From: Marsupella aquatica
Taxonomy: Eukaryota; Marchantiophyta
Assembly: GCA_973895155.1 (NCBI GenBank)
Contig: OZ316899.1
Location: forward strand, 9,362,001-9,426,000
Length of the DNA stretch: 64,000 bases
Direction of reading: 5' to 3'
In this document: positions 11,517 through 24,500 of the stretch, one piece after another
Numbering within the stretch: position 1 is the stretch's first letter
Layout: every line of letters begins with the position of its first letter
The notes under the pieces: model-generated
Told to the model about the DNA's origin: nothing
The model's input: only the letters and a program-made list of their open reading frames with translations
Database searches by the model: none
Program-made: the position numbers and the translations under genes

Positions 11517-12030
11517 GCTTGATATAGATTTATGTAAAAAACTTGTTTTTGCTTTTTGAACAAGGAATAGTAAGAAAGACGTTTTAGTGTTAGCAAAGTA
11601 TTTAGAGTTTGCAACCCTAAGTAACTAGGGAAGGCTAGTAGGAAATAATGTAAGGGAGAAGATATGATGTTTCAAGAAAGTTTCAAGGGATAACTAAGGT
11701 CTTTATGGTAGGGCAGCAAATGTTCCATCCTTAGTTAGAATAGGCGACTAAATTGGGCCGGAAAATGACCTGACACTTGAAGTCTTAGTTTTTGTTAAAG
11801 ATTTTTCCTATAGGTGCTAGGAGGTTTTTAGAGCACCCTTGTGAAGTATGACGTCAAGTGGGGTCTCAACCTAGGGTTTCCTTGTGTTTTGGAGGGACTT
11901 AAATTAACAAAATAGCGAGTCTCGGGAAAAATAGCTGATGGAAAAGGTAGGGGTTCCAAGTTGGAAAGTAGGTTAAATATGGTCCACTCTATCCCTGGAA
12001 ACTTGTGGGAGAACATGGTTACCTTTGGTT

Positions 12031-12154
12031 ATTTTTTGGGGCGATCCAAATTTTTTGGAAAACATAAGAATTAACCCTCTTTATGTCTAGAAAATTTGTA
12101 GATCTACTTAGAAGTCATTTTGGACTCATGTGTGATTTTTTGGGGCGATCCAAA
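12031..12154. repeat. pair of 20-bp direct repeats
   Basis: The 20 bases attttttggggcgatccaaa occur at 12031-12050 and again at 12135-12154, 84 bases apart, exactly conserved. Confidence 0.85.
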
Positions 12155-12309
12155 ACGGCCTGGAAATAGTGTTTTTCCAACAACAAAATCCAAAAAAATT
12201 CTAAGTGTCAACCGCATCGGCGGCAACCACGACTTAAGCACGAGGCCGGGGAGACTCAAGCACAAGGTCAGGAACACCATAAGGGTCAATACATAAGATG
12301 CTTGCTTCA

Positions 12310-12870
12310 AATTGGGATCAAGAGGCAGCTACAAAATTGAATTGAGCTGGTATAGCTTCAGGCATGGGATGCTGATCAGAATTGGCTGCCTGCCTCGATG
12401 CTGCTGATTGGAATAGAGCTGCTTGCTATGGAGAGATAGGCTGCTGCTGATCAAGAGATGACTGGCTGGCTGTGAGCTATGGTGGGCTACGAAATTGAAG
12501 GGTTGGCAGCTGATTAGACTGACTGCTGCACCAGAATTAGAAGAGCTAGTTTCAAGCATGAGATGTTGAGTGTGGGCTGATTAGTAAGTATGTTGCAAGC
12601 TCAATAGTGTTGCTGCTCTGCTAGCTATGAAGTTGAGAAGGGTGAGCTATGGCTGGCTGCTGGAGAATAGAGCTAGACTACTAGCAAATTGATTGAATGT
12701 AGTAGCAAAAGGACCAGCTACAAGGAAGAAATTAAGAGGGCTAGCTGCGAATTGGTGGGCTATGGCTGCTGCAAAATTCTGCTGCAATTTTGAATCACTT
12801 GCAAGGATGGATGGCTATGGAGGTGGACTGAGAAGGCTGCTGCAAACCTGGTTGAACTGTTGATTGACCT
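12310..12870. repeat. GCTGCT/AGCTGC-rich low-complexity island
   Basis: Words such as gctgctg, ggctgctg, aattgg and gagct recur irregularly for about 550 bases. There is no stable open frame and no fixed period. It is a simple-sequence expansion of unknown role. Confidence 0.6.
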
Positions 12871-14519
12871 GCTGCCATTTGAATCCAACAGAGAATGTTG
12901 TCGTTTCAAATTGAATTCAAGAGAGAGGAAAATGGCTGCGAAAATTGATGTCCTTATCAAATTCTTCATAAGAAACGTGAGTATAATGAGAGTACTCTCC
13001 CCTGGTGACACCTGGAATCTCCATAAGGGGCGTGTAAAGAGTAAGTGTAATCGGGTCGCTGCTTACACCAGCTTTACACCAAAAACAAGCCTTGGGAGAA
13101 TGGGCATAACTTTGGCTAGGGGTATCCGTTGGGGCCCAATTGTTTTTGTGCTGAGTTAGGGGAAGGTAAGGCACCCCTTGGTGAAGTTGTAAACCCAGAA
13201 AAAGAACCACCCAAATGTATTTTTAGCCGAGGCCGCGAGGGGTCCCGATAGCTTGCAAACCGGAGCCGACATAGCGGAATGAACACCAGATTTAAGGACT
13301 GACTTTTCTCGCACCCATACCACTTTAGTTAGGCTCTAGGGAAGGGTACTTACCTTTGGTCAAAGTTGTAAGGCCATCAAATTAAGAGATGTAAGTATAG
13401 GGGGTAGTTTACTTAGGGTAGTAAAAGGGTTACAAGTAAAATAAGGCCAACTTTGACTAGGCATAACTTGAGACTCACTCACTCTTTTTGCAAGCTTTCA
13501 AGTGGGTTGGAAAGCTGGTGAGGAGGACCATAAGCGAGAGCAGGTTTGGAGGTCAAAGGATACAACTCATGTGTGGCATATTCCAGGGCTTGGAAGGAGG
13601 CAAAATATCAAGTAGTAGGTGTAGTTTGCTATGAAGAACCAAAAATACATTTAAAGGTCTCCAAACTCGGTATTCGTTCCCGTAATGAACAAGATGGGGT
13701 TGGTTTGATAATTTTAAACAACAATAATAGACTTAAGATGTTTTCCACACATAGTAATCAGGTTTGATTACTTTACTAAGGTATTTTGAAGATAGCTCCA
13801 CAGCGGTGAGTAGTTTTTAATGGTAACTCGGCATTGTATAAACATAAATTAATAAAAGGAAATGATTAACAAAACACAAGGGAAAATATCTTAAAATATT
13901 CTAATGGAGTCTGGAATTGACCAAGGTTGCTTCTTAGACATAAGTCAAAATGAAAAGACTTAAGGATTCAAATCCATATTGCTTTTCAGATCTAATGTGC
14001 TTACTAGAGTACTCTTTTAAAGTGTCGTCAACACGTCTTGTCTTTTCTTTCTAAGTGGTACTCAGACAAGATCTAAAAGGGTGAGTACTTCAACATTTAG
14101 ATGGTACTAAGCAACATGAAAAAAAATCCATCAATTTCAATAAGACTTCAAACTCAATGAGTTAACTTCAAGAACTTAGGAAATTGCAATGAGTCACCAA
14201 AGAGAAATCTGTCATTACAACATCCAAAGATTTTGCACAAATAGATTTTACTTCCCGTGTTTATAAACAAAGGTACAAACACAAGAAGGAGGTAAGACTC
14301 TCCTGTTGCTAAATCTGATCTTGAACTCATAGATTCATGATCAATGGGTTTAACACAAGGAAGAGGCAAAAATGCATAACTTAACCATAACTACACTAGT
14401 GGTAGAGGGGTCTTATAGTAAGAATCTACAAAGTGAAAGGTCATAGGGTTGAAGAGACATGCCTCTTCATACCCCTCAAAAAGTTAAAATGGCGATTCAG
14501 TAAGTGAAAAGCCGGAAAA

Positions 14520-14665
14520 CTGGCTAAGTATGAACTCGTAAACTAGTAAAAACGTAAAGTCGTAAAGACACTAACTCGTAATCGTCTATCTATCAGAAAC
14601 TCGTAAGTAATAAACTAGTAACTCGTAAAAGCTTAAGTCATAACTCATAACTCGTAATTGCGATA
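14520..14665. repeat. AACTCGTAA-type repeat array, left of ORF800 copy B
   Basis: Many imperfect copies of aactcgtaa / aactagtaa / aaagtcgtaa lie within 145 bases. The preceding 'ccggaaa' and following 'aactaaaa..tt' flanks resemble those around the different GCGCATAAGC array at 540-645. Confidence 0.8.
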
Positions 14666-14866
14666 CAACTAAAAACTTATCAAATTCAACTATTTTTTAC
14701 TTCCTAAGTATAAGTCAGAAAACTCTGAGATTTTGCCAGCAGGCTTTCCTAAGTACAGACTATATGCTGAAAAGGTATGACAGCTTTTAAAGCTTTAGAA
14801 CACATTTATAAAAATCAGATGAGATGTACTACTCCTAAAACTAACTAGAAATGCCTAGACTCTGCC

Positions 14867-17287
14867 TTAGTCTTGTTGTTGAATGTCATGTGGTTTGAGA
14901 AGCTTCACAAATGTAACAGTCCCTGACTGGGTAACCTCCATGAGTTCGGCTTGACGTGGTGATCCTCGAGAATAGGGCAGGCATCTTAGTTGTCTCTCAG
15001 GATACATCAGAGGCATTCTCTTCATTAAGTAGCATGAATCTATACGAAGTGCCTCTCGGTAAATGCCAATCACATCATAGTGATTACAGGTAGCAGTGTA
15101 AACCTGAGGATAGTGAGATAGGAAATCTTCGGTCCTCATCATTCTAGAATAGAAAGGACGAAGTCTCCAAGTAACATCCTTAAAGTACCGGTTGAACTTG
15201 GCTAGGGTTTGAGTGGTGACATTATTCCATATTCTCTGTTTCTCGGCTAAAGTGCTAGTCGAGACCAACTCAACCTTTGGTTCCTGAGGGATGTAGTTGT
15301 TCTAACAAGAAGTGGTCTTCTTACTTTGCATGAGAAAGGAAATCACAAAGTCCAAGGCATAGGCTGCAAAATTTCCAAAGTATGCCAAGACTAAGTCAGG
15401 ATCCTCCACTTCTACATCACCTTGTAGCAGCATTACAGCCAGTATGGGTCGGAAGTAAACAGAGTCGGTCCAAAACTCATCAAACTGTGCCATCTCCACT
15501 CTAGAAGCACTATGAGACCTAAGATCAAAAATGTAGCTTGCCTCAGTTTTCTTCAGGTAACAGTATCTCCAGAATTCTCCAACTGGCGGCTTGTTAGCAT
15601 CCATTATTTTACAAGTGTCCACATACCTCTGTAGTTGGGATTCAGGAAGTCTGGGGTACCTTCTCTCAATGGTAGCATTCCTGGGAGTCTGAGTAGAGGA
15701 TGTGACAACTGCCACTAGGTTTGGGTTCGATCTTAGAGCTACATCAACATCCTCAAATCCCTGCCTTGGTGAAGACTCAAGTGAGTTATCATAAGATCGA
15801 TAAGTTTCATTATATGAAGGCGGGTCAAAGTCATAAGAGAGGTCCCGGCTAACAGAAGGATCTTTAGGTTGTGCCCGAGTAAAGATAGGTCCATCAGTGG
15901 GTTCATAATTGGAATCAGGACTATAGGGACAAGGATCTGGATTATGAGGAATTTTAGCAACTGGGGAGTTCTTAATTAAGTTGCTAACAACAAAGACTAT
16001 CTCCTTAGGTTCACACTAGAGCATTTCCAGTAGGTCATCTACAACTGCAACATAGCTTATGTTTCCCATTTCCGAGACAGGTTCACACTGTTCTGTAAGG
16101 GGATTCTGTTGTGTGATAGGAGTGAGGTTAACAAATTCTTCTGGTTCCGAACCCCCTATAGGTGAAGTTACTCTGATAGGAGTCAATTGATCTGGAAAAG
16201 GTGATGGTAAACTAACTGACTCATTTCTCAAGTCACTAACCACATTATAAAGCTCAGCATCACTACAACCAAAGAGAGAGGTTAACTTATTGATGAGTTG
16301 CTGATTAAACTTAGCCTTCAAAAAAGTAGTCGAACTGGTCCTAAGGATGAAAGCAATAGTTGGTTTAGCAACATCTTCTTGTTGCTCAAAGAAGTCCTCG
16401 TCTTCTTCAGCTACAGGTTGTTCTCCCATGCTGACTTCTCTTGAGTACACCTGGTTATTTAGAGGATGTTGGACAAGCTCCAAGTTGTGTTCAGGCAAAG
16501 CCTCAAGACCTCCCATAGATGCATTTTCTATATCCATATCAACATTCTCATCATTGGAATTCAGGGGAATGGCATCCACTGGTTCTTCCACATCAATTTC
16601 TTCCTCAATGCCCATCTCGATCAGAAGTAACTCCCTTTTTGTTCTCTCCTCTGGATGTAGACAGTCATGAGCCTAGTAGAGTTGAGATAAATAAACTTGC
16701 AGGTAAGTGGGTCTGTCTGCCTTCATACTTCTCACTTGATCTTTCATCACATTAAAAATCAACAATGCCCAATTCACTTGGATGACTCCACTGTGAGCAG
16801 CTACAATAGTATTCACCAAAGCCACAGGGCAGATAGTTGGCTTTTTCGGATGAAGAATTGGTACTAAAAATTCCAGGGGGACTCTCAGATCCGGATAAGT
16901 ACATTGTGTCAAATTCCAGCCATTAGTAAGATTGCGAATTCCTGAGAAGTATGGGGTAGACAAATCCTTCTTCTTTGAATACAATCCTTCTCCTTTTGAG
17001 GGGCAGCGGAAGGCATAGGCAATTTGCTCCACAGTCCATAAACTTGGTCAAGCTCTAATGGTTTGTCGGAATTCAGGAGCAATCAGTGATCCTTTCACGA
17101 AATCCTGTAAATACGAGTGAAGCTCTACATTCCAAGGAATTGAGAGTAGATGTTCTAGTCCGATCTGCTGTAATGATGTTCTTAAATTTGCGCAACTGTT
17201 GGGCGCCTGAGGAATTTGAGCTACTACACTCTTAGGAATTTCCAAAGCGTCAACACGGTTTTGCTCATCAGTGCCCAGGTCAGCCAT
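14867..17287 (-). pseudogene. ORF800 copy B: ~806-codon frame of an unknown repeated family, interrupted only by stops
   Basis: From ATG 17287 to the TAA at 14867 one frame spans about 806 codons. It is broken only by four in-frame stops, at 17045, 16670, 16013 and 15299, with no frame change. At 16670 the TAG stands where copy A has Trp (SQLYW); others are also single-base changes from sense codons. Conserved blocks shared with copy A are IAYAFRCPSKG, FLVPILHP, YLSQLY, an acidic middle (EEDEDFFEQQEDV), EFWRYCYLKK and AYFGNFAAYALDF. I recognise no catalytic motif. A frame this long with only nonsense changes implies recent function. The family is probably a mobile-element gene; the function is unknown. 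Confidence 0.65.
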
Positions 17288-17469
17288 AGCTCTAATCTGT
17301 TCTGTCGAGTGCGCAAAGAAGTGGGGAGCTCAAGAGAGGTGATGAAGGAGGCAGGGAAGTAATCAGGAGTGAGCGCCTAAGTCCTACATTGCCTTCCCTT
17401 CAATGCGCGCTCTTCGTCCGTTGTGGAGTTCCGTTGAACTAGCCGTAAGATGTCGCTATCACAGGGTCG

Positions 17470-17560
17470 CCAACTCGTAAGGCGTAACTCGTAAACTCTT
17501 AAGTCCTAACTCGTAAACCAGTGAACTAGTAAACTAGTAAACTGAGTTTACTCGTAACTT
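17470..17560. repeat. AACTCGTAA-type repeat array, right of ORF800 copy B
   Basis: Copies of aactcgtaa, aaccagtgaactagtaa and related words repeat here in the same orientation as at 14520-14665. Copy B is therefore bracketed by one word and copy A by another. Confidence 0.8.
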
Positions 17561-17790
17561 AGGAACCCTTAACTTTGAATGTTGTTTACAGTTATAGTTA
17601 GCAACAATTGCAGTCTAAACACCATTTTTTTTAATTTAAATTCAGTTTCTTCATGCTTTTGGAATTACCCACTACTTACAGTAGGGTGGGCTATGAACTA
17701 TAGAGTTGGACTTTGTGTGTTAAGAGTCCGACTTGGGGGAAGTATAGTTGGACCCCAGGTTAAGCTTGGTGTAGTGTGGAAGGAGAATAG

Positions 17791-17956
17791 TATAAAAGGA
17801 GGAGTTTTCCTTTGTTAGGGACCGGGAGTCTCATCTCTTAAGTGGAATCTCTACCTTGCCAAGGTAGGGCTAAGCTTGAGAACTCAAGGGAGAGGTGGTC
17901 CATGCTTAGTGTGGAGAATGTGTAGTAAACTTTTGCTGTAAAGATGATGCAATAAA
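17791..17956 (+). promoter_or_regulatory. possible core promoter and poly(A) signal (TATAAAAG ... AATAAA)
   Basis: TATAAAAGGA at 17791-17800 is a good TATA box, and AATAAA follows at 17951-17956, just before the left arm of the inverted repeat at 17967. This spacing resembles the R region of an LTR, but I found no LTR partner. It could instead serve the gene at 18424. Confidence 0.35.
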
Positions 17957-20900
17957 AGGAGACTGGTGGAAAGCATGATTGAGGGGTAGATAAAAAGGAT
18001 CTTCAAAGTCTCCACCAAAAGGAGTGAGTCCTCATGATTTTTGCAATAAATTGGGGGGTGTTACACTCAAGGGCCAAGATGTAGAAGGACCAAATCAAAG
18101 GCTGGATTTGAATATCAATCAAAAATATATTCATTTGGACCGGTTGAAGTACAGCCTATGCGTAATTCCTATCTTGGACTTTAGCAAGGACGACGTATAA
18201 ATGTTCTCCTTGGATCCCGTGACATTGAATAGAGCAAGTTGCTGCTCGCAGTGTGTTTGAATACAAGGACTCATAGTCGATGCTTTTGAAAACAAGGACT
18301 AAAGTGGGCAAGGACTCATAGTCGATGTTTGAAATTGATCGTGGATTTTGTTCTAAGCACAAGTTAGACTTGAATTGTCTTGGGACGGGCAAGCACCAAC
18401 AGCAAAGGGCTTAGGGGTTAGGGATGGCTATGGTGGTCAATTACTTATTGAAGGAGCTTGCGCCATACACACGCAATGTGAGAGCTGAGTTGTTGGGGAT
18501 GGGGCATAGTTGGATAGTTGAAGCTTTGGATCGGGAGTTGATAATTCATCATGGAAGTTTGATTTACAGCAATGCATCTTGGAGATTGCCCATAGGAGGA
18601 GCACTGTGATTGAAGCGTTGGTGGACCTCGGGCGATTGTTGAGCTTTGCCATGGTGCTTGCAGGATCAAATGGGTAGGCAATTTTAGAAGTATTGGCCTA
18701 GTATCAGGTAGAATCTGAATCCTCAAATGCTTCGCATCCCGCTTTCAATACCTCCCAAGTTTTGTCTAGTACTTGATGCGGTGCTTGACATTGAATGGCC
18801 AGTCTTGCTAAAGTCCACAACGCCCTAGCAAGAGAGGGATCAGAAAGGCAAAACCTTAGCAAACGCAAGTCCTATTGTAATAGGCAGCAACGGATCACCG
18901 ATGGACAATCGATTGCACATGGTGGTAATAGTAACGATGTGGCTGGACAGGGTTTGTTGGAAGATGCACGAAACAAATGCCAGCAAATGATTTCATCTGC
19001 TGAGAATGAAGCAAGTAGACTTCGTGCAGAGGCTTCCCAAGAGGTTGCCAACGTCATAGTGAATGCAAGTACACAAGCTATTTGCATCGTATAGTCTATA
19101 CAATTACAATATGACAAATTGATACAAAGAAGACACACTCTCCGCAATCGCATAGGGCGTCAAGAAGCACGTCTTTGGTCCTTAGATGGGCAACTTCTTG
19201 GTGAGAGCATGCATGGCCAAACTTCATAGCTACAGCAGGAGAGTTCAGCTTTGAGGCAAGCAAACTGTCAATCCTCTGCTTCAACAGAATTTAGAGCACG
19301 AGATGCTCAAAGGAAGCGAGCAGCATATTGGAAGAAAAAGGGTAATACACGCACAGAGGCTTGGCAATGTGGGTCTGCTGGTGATTTAGAAGATGAATTG
19401 AATTCCAATAGGAGAACACGAAGTGTTCAGTCTTAGGTGTCTGTGGCGGTGACATCGATCCATCCTGAGTAGATTGGACAAATGTAATTTGTCTGCAAGG
19501 AAGCTATTTTTCACTAAGTTTATGCTCCATCCTTCCTTGAAGAAGTACCTCCCTACAGTTTTTGGCACTCGTCCGAGAGATGTAGCAATACTTGCTGCAA
19601 TTGCTGACCTAAAGAATTGCTTGCAAAAAGTGAAGACTGCAAAGCGGAAAGACCATCTAGGTGCAACGTAGATCTTGACAGTTGCATTGGCAAGCTAGGC
19701 CACAATAGTGAATAGGTATTAGACTTCAGTGGCTGGGGCTTTGGGTATCAAACGGCAAATCATATATAAAGCGTCAAGAAGGAGGAAGTCCATAGATTCC
19801 AATTGTTCGATAAGGTTTCCAATGGGGGGAAGGAAAGTGAGAAGCGAAAAAAATTCAGCTGAAGTCCAAAGAATTGTGGAAAAGTTTTGGGAATCAAATA
19901 CTCGAATCTCTCCTTGCGCCAAGGACAAGGCTAGACTAAGATTGAGTAGAAATGTGTACGAGGAGCATCAGGTGCATTGGCTGGAGGATACCCAGGTTAG
20001 ATTTTGTTAATTTGTCATTATCAATGACATTCAAATAGGGCTTACAATAGGGTACAAGAGCTTTCATGTTCATCAGTAAGCGATTTGAACTCTACTGCAT
20101 CTTTGTTTACAATGATTGAATATGTTTTGAAGCAAGGCTTGCATCTTTTTCAGGTGGAGTTTTTTCTGAAATTCCAGGAGTTTTGCAGCATAGACGGGAA
20201 TGGAGTTCATGTAGGATTCAGGTCTTTTCAGTATATGAAGCCTTACTACATTCGTCCTATGAAAGACAGAAACGTTTGTAACGTTGCTGTAAGCAACATG
20301 TTGAAATGGACCTCTTGAAGGAGGCAATCAACAAATTCAGGAAGCATTAACACAGTAAGCATTGCTCTTGTGATTGCCCCATTTGCACATCAGTTGATGC
20401 TCCTTTGCAGAGTTGTGTAGCTTCTAGAACAACAATAACATTTGTACGGGGCTGGATAGAGGGAGCTCTTTCTCCAAGAGCTGAGGGGAAGCAGTGGCAT
20501 GGAAAGAAATGTATCATGGGTTCCTGTAAGAATTGTGGTGTCAACAAGTTGGATTGGTGTACATCTGAGTTAGATCTAGTTGACAAGCAATTTATTGAGT
20601 GGGCGACATTTCAGTATTTGGAGTTAGACGAGAAAGCCCAGCAAAAGAGAGAGAAGAAAAAAGGAACAGACGAGAGTGCTACAAAAAAGTCAAAATGGTT
20701 GAGAATGGTGTTTAAGAGAACTTCAATGGGTGAATTCATAACTAGTGGATGAGGGAATTACTTTACATGTACATCCACTCATTCCAGATTGTGTTTTAAG
20801 CTGAAGTTTCCTATAGTAAATTTGTTGTTCTATATTGATTCATCCAAGTTTCATTTCCTAAGATGAGTACTATGGTGTGTGCTTTTAGGATGCCCTTGGA

Positions 20901-21516
20901 GGCCACATAAAGCAAGGGATTGAGAGAGAACAGCTGAAGGGAATCCATGTACATCGATTGGAGAATGCCCATGATGTGGTTTTGTTCTGCAAGGAAAAAT
21001 TTGCTATGGGCCAAGAAAAGGAGTATGGAGACGTCCAACTTGTTTGACGCCTGTTTTGGGAGATTCCAATGGGAGCAGTCAATCGCAAGAAGAAATGGGA
21101 CTGTGATCCTATCCCAGGTTCCCGATCCTTACACTGCTTTGATGGATTTAGTAACCGCCTATCAACTCTCCTTCAAGTCAGAGAACTTTGTTGTTTCTGT
21201 CTCCATTGCTTAGATGATGAACCTTTGCAATGTGAGAATATAAGTTGGGCTGGACAGTTTAAGCTCGTCATGGTGAACGGAGTCCTGCCAAGTGATGTGA
21301 GAACTGATGTGGAAGAAATGGGAGTGGGGGAAGGACTGTACCAATGGGAGGATGGGCTGCTGGCCGAATTGGTTCAACAAGGTGACTTCTTTGTAATGAA
21401 GGCTGAGATAGGTAACAAGTGGAATGTGGACTTCTACATTCTTCAATGTGAGCAGACTTTGCACACCGTGAAGAAGAGTTTCAAGGACTCGTATGGAGAG
21501 GAATTTAACGAGGGTG

Positions 21517-21521
21517 ATTTA
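21517..21521. repeat. 5-bp target-site duplication ATTTA (left)
   Basis: ATTTA immediately precedes the TG of the retrotransposon. The identical ATTTA follows its last CA at 37060-37064. Confidence 0.95.
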
Positions 21522-24500
21522 TGTGGTGCGTCCCATGGCTCCCTAAACCCAAGAAACCCCCCAGCTCAAGCCGATTCCCGCAGGTTTCGCGCTTGGCGAG
21601 GCCGTTTCCACGGCTTAGCGGCATGGGACGCTGCTAACCTTCTACTACTACTATTAACATTTTACACACATATACTGGACAGATCCTTCATCGGGTCATG
21701 AGATACGTAGCCGGCCTAATATAGGCCTTCCCCTGTCTTCCCCTGTCTTCCCCTCCGTCTCGTTAGGTATGTTTGGATTCCGCCGCCGGAATGATCCCCA
21801 ATAGGCTTGGTTAAGCCGCTAAGACCTCTCTCAGCTCGACACATCCAACTCTCACTCCCCTGCTTACTTTCCTTCGTTCTGTTGATGTGGGCACTCTTCA
21901 CACAAGTTAATGCGACACACAAATAGCAAAATGACTCATTCTGACTGAGTCATACCATGCACTTGCCATACAAACAGTACATCTCATACACAAGTTCTGC
22001 GAACTAAGCCGTGAGGCCAACTCTATTCAGCTCTTAGGCATGAGGAAACATGAATATACACAAGGGTCACTGTATGACTAACCGAGAGCTTCTCGTACTA
22101 CTTGATCCCAGCCCGGCTGGTGCAAACTAAAAACTTGCTAAAGAAGAGGCCCTGAGCTCCCCGCTGCCCAGGTACTTATCCTGGTAGTGGATCCGCCATT
22201 CTTTGCATCGTAAGCCTAATCTACTTAACAGTAATCTACTTGCCCGAATCTACCTATGTACAGCAAGGCAGGAGCACAAGTGTTGCTCCTACCAGTGGGA
22301 CCGCAATCCCACTAAGCTAAGTGTCAGGGCCGCTCCTGGTTCTGATCCTAATCCTAAACGTGGAGATCCGTGCCCGCCCTGCCCACTCACGCCTCCTCCC
22401 TCCACGTCCGCCCTCCCTAAAAGGAACGGCGCCCTTGCACCGTCACGACACCGGTGGTGGATCCTCAATGGACGCCCCCAACACTTCCTCCGCAGCCACT
22501 GCCGTTGGCCCGCCTACTGACAGATTACCTGCCCTTGACCGAGTCAACTCTCCCTCGGCCTGACTGGGTCCACCTTCGGCTTCAGCCTCGACACCGGCCT
22601 CGGCAATACCCACGGCTTCAGCCTCAGCCACTCTCACGGCTTCGGCTTCAGCCACTCCCTCGGCTTCGGCTTCCCCTTCCCCTAGGGTAGTTGGATCCTT
22701 AGCCGTGACCCTGTCTGGGGTCGGTGCTGGGTCTACCTCCTTGATCACCACGGCCTGTGAAGTCGTATTACTCCTTGACCCTGAAGGTTTCCGCTTCTTC
22801 TTCGTTGGTGGCTCGGCAGCTGGTCCCTTCCCCTTCCCACTTAATTCCGGCACTGGTGCAGGTGGCGCGGCTTGTCCTTCGGCAATTACCACCCCTGGTA
22901 ACTGGTTTGTCCCAATAGGAGATGGACCTGCTGCAGCTAAGCATTTAAATACTGCGGCTTGTTTCTTCAGCCGCTCTGTTTGGTTGTCGGCCCGCCGCTG
23001 TAGGTTCTCCATCTTCCTCGTGATTTCCTCCAACTCCTCTTGGGTTTCATCCAGGTCCTTACGTGCCCCCTCCAGCTCGTTTTTGGCCTCCTCCTGCTCC
23101 CTGTGGGCTTCCTCCAATTCCTTCTTCAAGGTAGCCCTCTCCTCCTGGGTTGTTCTTAGCTCCTTGTCGAGCTCTGCAATGATGACAGACTCCATCTGGT
23201 TCATCTTGGCGTAAGTCTGTTCGAGCATCTCGTCCTTCTCCCTTAGGTCGGCCTTGAAGCTGGCCGTCAGGGACGCAAGCTCCTGCTGCAGCGCCATAAT
23301 CCCTTGATAGGATTTCCCTAACTCGACCTCCTTCTGCTCAAGGGCTCCGCGGATTTTCTCGAGCTCCCCTTTCAACGCCCATTCCTTTCTTTGGGTCTCC
23401 GCCATGGCCCGGCTGTTGGCTGTTATGTGGGCCTCCTCTGTATTCTTCAGCTCTTGCTTCCACTTTTCCCTTTCTTTGATCGTGTCGGCCAACTCTTCCT
23501 GCGTCTGAGTCAGTTTATCCTTGATATTCTGATTATCAGCCTGCGCGGCGTCCAACTGCCCCTGCATGATGTTCAGCTCATGTCGTTTAATCCGCAGTTC
23601 ATCTTGGGCTTTCTTGGCCGCCCTTAGATCTTCAATCTCGGCTTCCATCCTCCTAAGCCGCCGAATGACCTCGTCCTTCTTGCTTCTCTCTAAAGCCACC
23701 GCTTCTTCTAATTGGTGCTTCTCCAACTGCTCCCTATGGAAAAAGGGTCCTACCTCCAACTCCTCTCCAAAGATGCCGAGCGCAAGTTCCCCACACATCT
23801 CACCATACTCCATGGCTCTATTCTTAGCGTAGGTGGAGTAAGTAGAAGTGATCGGCATCGCCCATCGTGGCCTCTGCTCCCAAGCCGTCCTGCGGATCTC
23901 TTCAATCGTGGCTAGAGGTTTGCTTCCTTTTTCGGCTAGCCGCCTGATGTCCTCCGGCCAATCTCCTCCTGGTAAATCCTTTTCCTTAGCCAGGGCGGCC
24001 TCTTCCTCCTGCTTGATTCGCTCCTGAAATTCCTGCACCGTCTGTTTTATGCCGTCGAAGCTCGGGGGAGCAACATCTGGTGGGGGAGACTCAGGGCTAC
24101 TCTGTTGGTTGGGGTCCCCTCGCACTACCCTTGGAAGTGTGGGGACAAACCGGCCACAGGTCCTTACTCCTGGAACGTGATGGTCCGACCCATAGCCGGA
24201 ATTATCATGGCTGCAGTCCTCCACTGCCTCCTCTACCTCTTGGATTTCCGGCTTCTCCTTCTCCTCTTCCTCGGTAGGAGCTTCAGGCAATTCTGCCTCA
24301 GATTCGGAGCTTGAGGTTCCCACGTACATTCGAACACCTGGCTTGGATCCCGGCCTGATTCTCTCGTCTCCAGCAAAGGGGTTTTCTCTTGTGAGCCGGT
24401 GTAGGCCTACCTCTGTAGTAGTGTCCTGCATGGTTGCCGTTGCCGTTGTTGTTGCCGATGCCGATTTCTTTTCTTTCTCCAGTAGTTTCAGCAGACTCTG

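Larger units (their letters stand above)
11521..14500. other. non-coding stretch right of the methyltransferase retroelement
   Basis: About 3 kb without a supportable gene; only short open frames lacking motifs are present. It contains a 20-bp direct repeat (12031 and 12135) and a GCTGCT-rich island (12310-12870). It may hold the 5' LTR/leader of the minus-strand methyltransferase element, but I found no primer-binding site or paired LTR to show it. Confidence 0.5.
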
